From the NCBI RefSeq assembly GCF_009758015.1, contig NZ_WSEL01000003.1:1798001-1862000 (forward strand): DNA of 64,000 nucleotides. Direction: 5' to 3'. Shown here piece after piece: positions 63,834-64,000 of the stretch (its first letter is position 1; each line of letters begins with the position of its first letter). A program made the position numbers and the translations under genes. The notes under the pieces are model-generated. The model saw nothing but the letters and a program-made list of their open reading frames with translations. It had not been told where the DNA came from and did not search any database. Source of the DNA: Ramlibacter pinisoli (GTDB lineage Bacteria; Pseudomonadota; Gammaproteobacteria; Burkholderiales; Burkholderiaceae_C).

Positions 63834-64000
63834 ATGCAGGCCCGCGACGAGTTCAAGCCGATTCCCGTCCGACCGCCGTCGGATGCGCCCCTGGCGTTCG
63901 CCCTGCGCTGCCTGGTGGACCTGCAGCTGGGCAGCATCGTCAAGCACCTGCGGCCGCGGCTGGCGACGGTCAGGGGACGCCTGCTGGACGTCGGCGCCGG
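63834..64000 (+). CDS. Probable SAM-dependent methyltransferase (C-terminus outside window)
   Basis: The first 55 residues, MQARDEFKPIPVRPP..., end with RGRLLDVGAG, the glycine-rich SAM-binding motif I of class I methyltransferases. It starts three bases after the fusion gene stop, in the same operon. A sugar- or lipid-linked substrate would fit, but the diagnostic parts are beyond the window. Confidence 0.65.
   Translation, partial: MQARDEFKPIPVRPPSDAPLAFALRCLVDLQLGSIVKHLRPRLATVRGRLLDVGA

Noticed and set aside
61746..63947. 733-residue open frame antisense to the epimerase-GT2 fusion
   Set aside because: Shadow frame with no family signatures; the plus-strand frame has complete SDR and GT2 motifs.

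Overview
The window looks like chromosomal DNA of a high-GC betaproteobacterium of the order Burkholderiales, most likely a Comamonadaceae-type organism. This is inferred from gene content and codon style (cysM/Nudix beside tRNA-Leu, H-NS of the GRGRKP type, strong GC3 bias), not from a database match. No transposase, integrase, phage gene or CRISPR array is visible. About three quarters of the window concerns the cell surface: secreted oxidases and their export, an exopolysaccharide machine, nucleotide-sugar supply, and an O-antigen-like locus.

Region by region. (1) 1-1695, minus: flagellar export genes fliQ-fliR-flhB (flhB runs off the left edge). (2) 2032-3603: Nudix hydrolase and cysM on the minus strand, then tRNA-Leu(CAA). 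(3) 3604-4454: a gene-free stretch with two strong palindromes. (4) 4455-17881, plus: a secreted-oxidase region, made of a four-copper multicopper oxidase, a SCO1/SenC copper chaperone, a terminator, then a 1931-residue animal-type haem peroxidase fused to RTX calcium-binding repeats, followed by a complete dedicated type I secretion system (ABC exporter, HlyD-type adaptor, TolC-type channel). (5) 17903-25469, minus: exopolysaccharide export genes yjbH-like, wza, wzb, wzc and a WcaI-like glycosyltransferase; then a small unknown lipoprotein (plus). (6) 26505-35880, minus: the polymer-specific cassette (Wzy-like polymerase/ligase, four glycosyltransferase-type proteins, Wzx-like flippase, initiating sugar-phosphate transferase, ManC), visibly lower in GC than the flanks. 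(7) 36144-42764: HtrA-like protein lacking catalytic residues, UDP-glucose dehydrogenase, H-NS, Gmd, a second ManC and GDP-fucose synthase. (8) 42725-46665: acyltransferase, WecA/MraY-type initiating transferase and two family 2 glycosyltransferases. (9) 46655-59907, minus: large GT-C-like membrane protein, long GT2, GNAT acetyltransferase, GT4 with an extra C-terminal domain, DegT aminotransferase, Wzt/Wzm ABC exporter and rfbCADB for dTDP-rhamnose. (10) 60174-64000, plus: two-subunit transketolase, an unusual epimerase-GT2 fusion and the start of a methyltransferase.

How they fit together: two distinct glycan assembly routes appear side by side. The low-GC cassette plus Wza/Wzb/Wzc forms a Wzx/Wzy exopolysaccharide pathway started by the WbaP/WcaJ-like transferase and fed by GDP-mannose, GDP-fucose and UDP-glucuronate. 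The right-hand part forms an ABC-transporter (Wzm/Wzt) pathway, probably started by the WecA-like enzyme and fed by dTDP-rhamnose and probably an N-acylated 4-amino-dideoxy sugar. The most unusual parts are the paired copper/haem secreted oxidases (possibly manganese oxidation), a C-terminal module that seems shared by two unrelated glycosyltransferases, the transketolase pair with the epimerase-GT2 fusion, and the HtrA relative that has lost its catalytic His and Asp.
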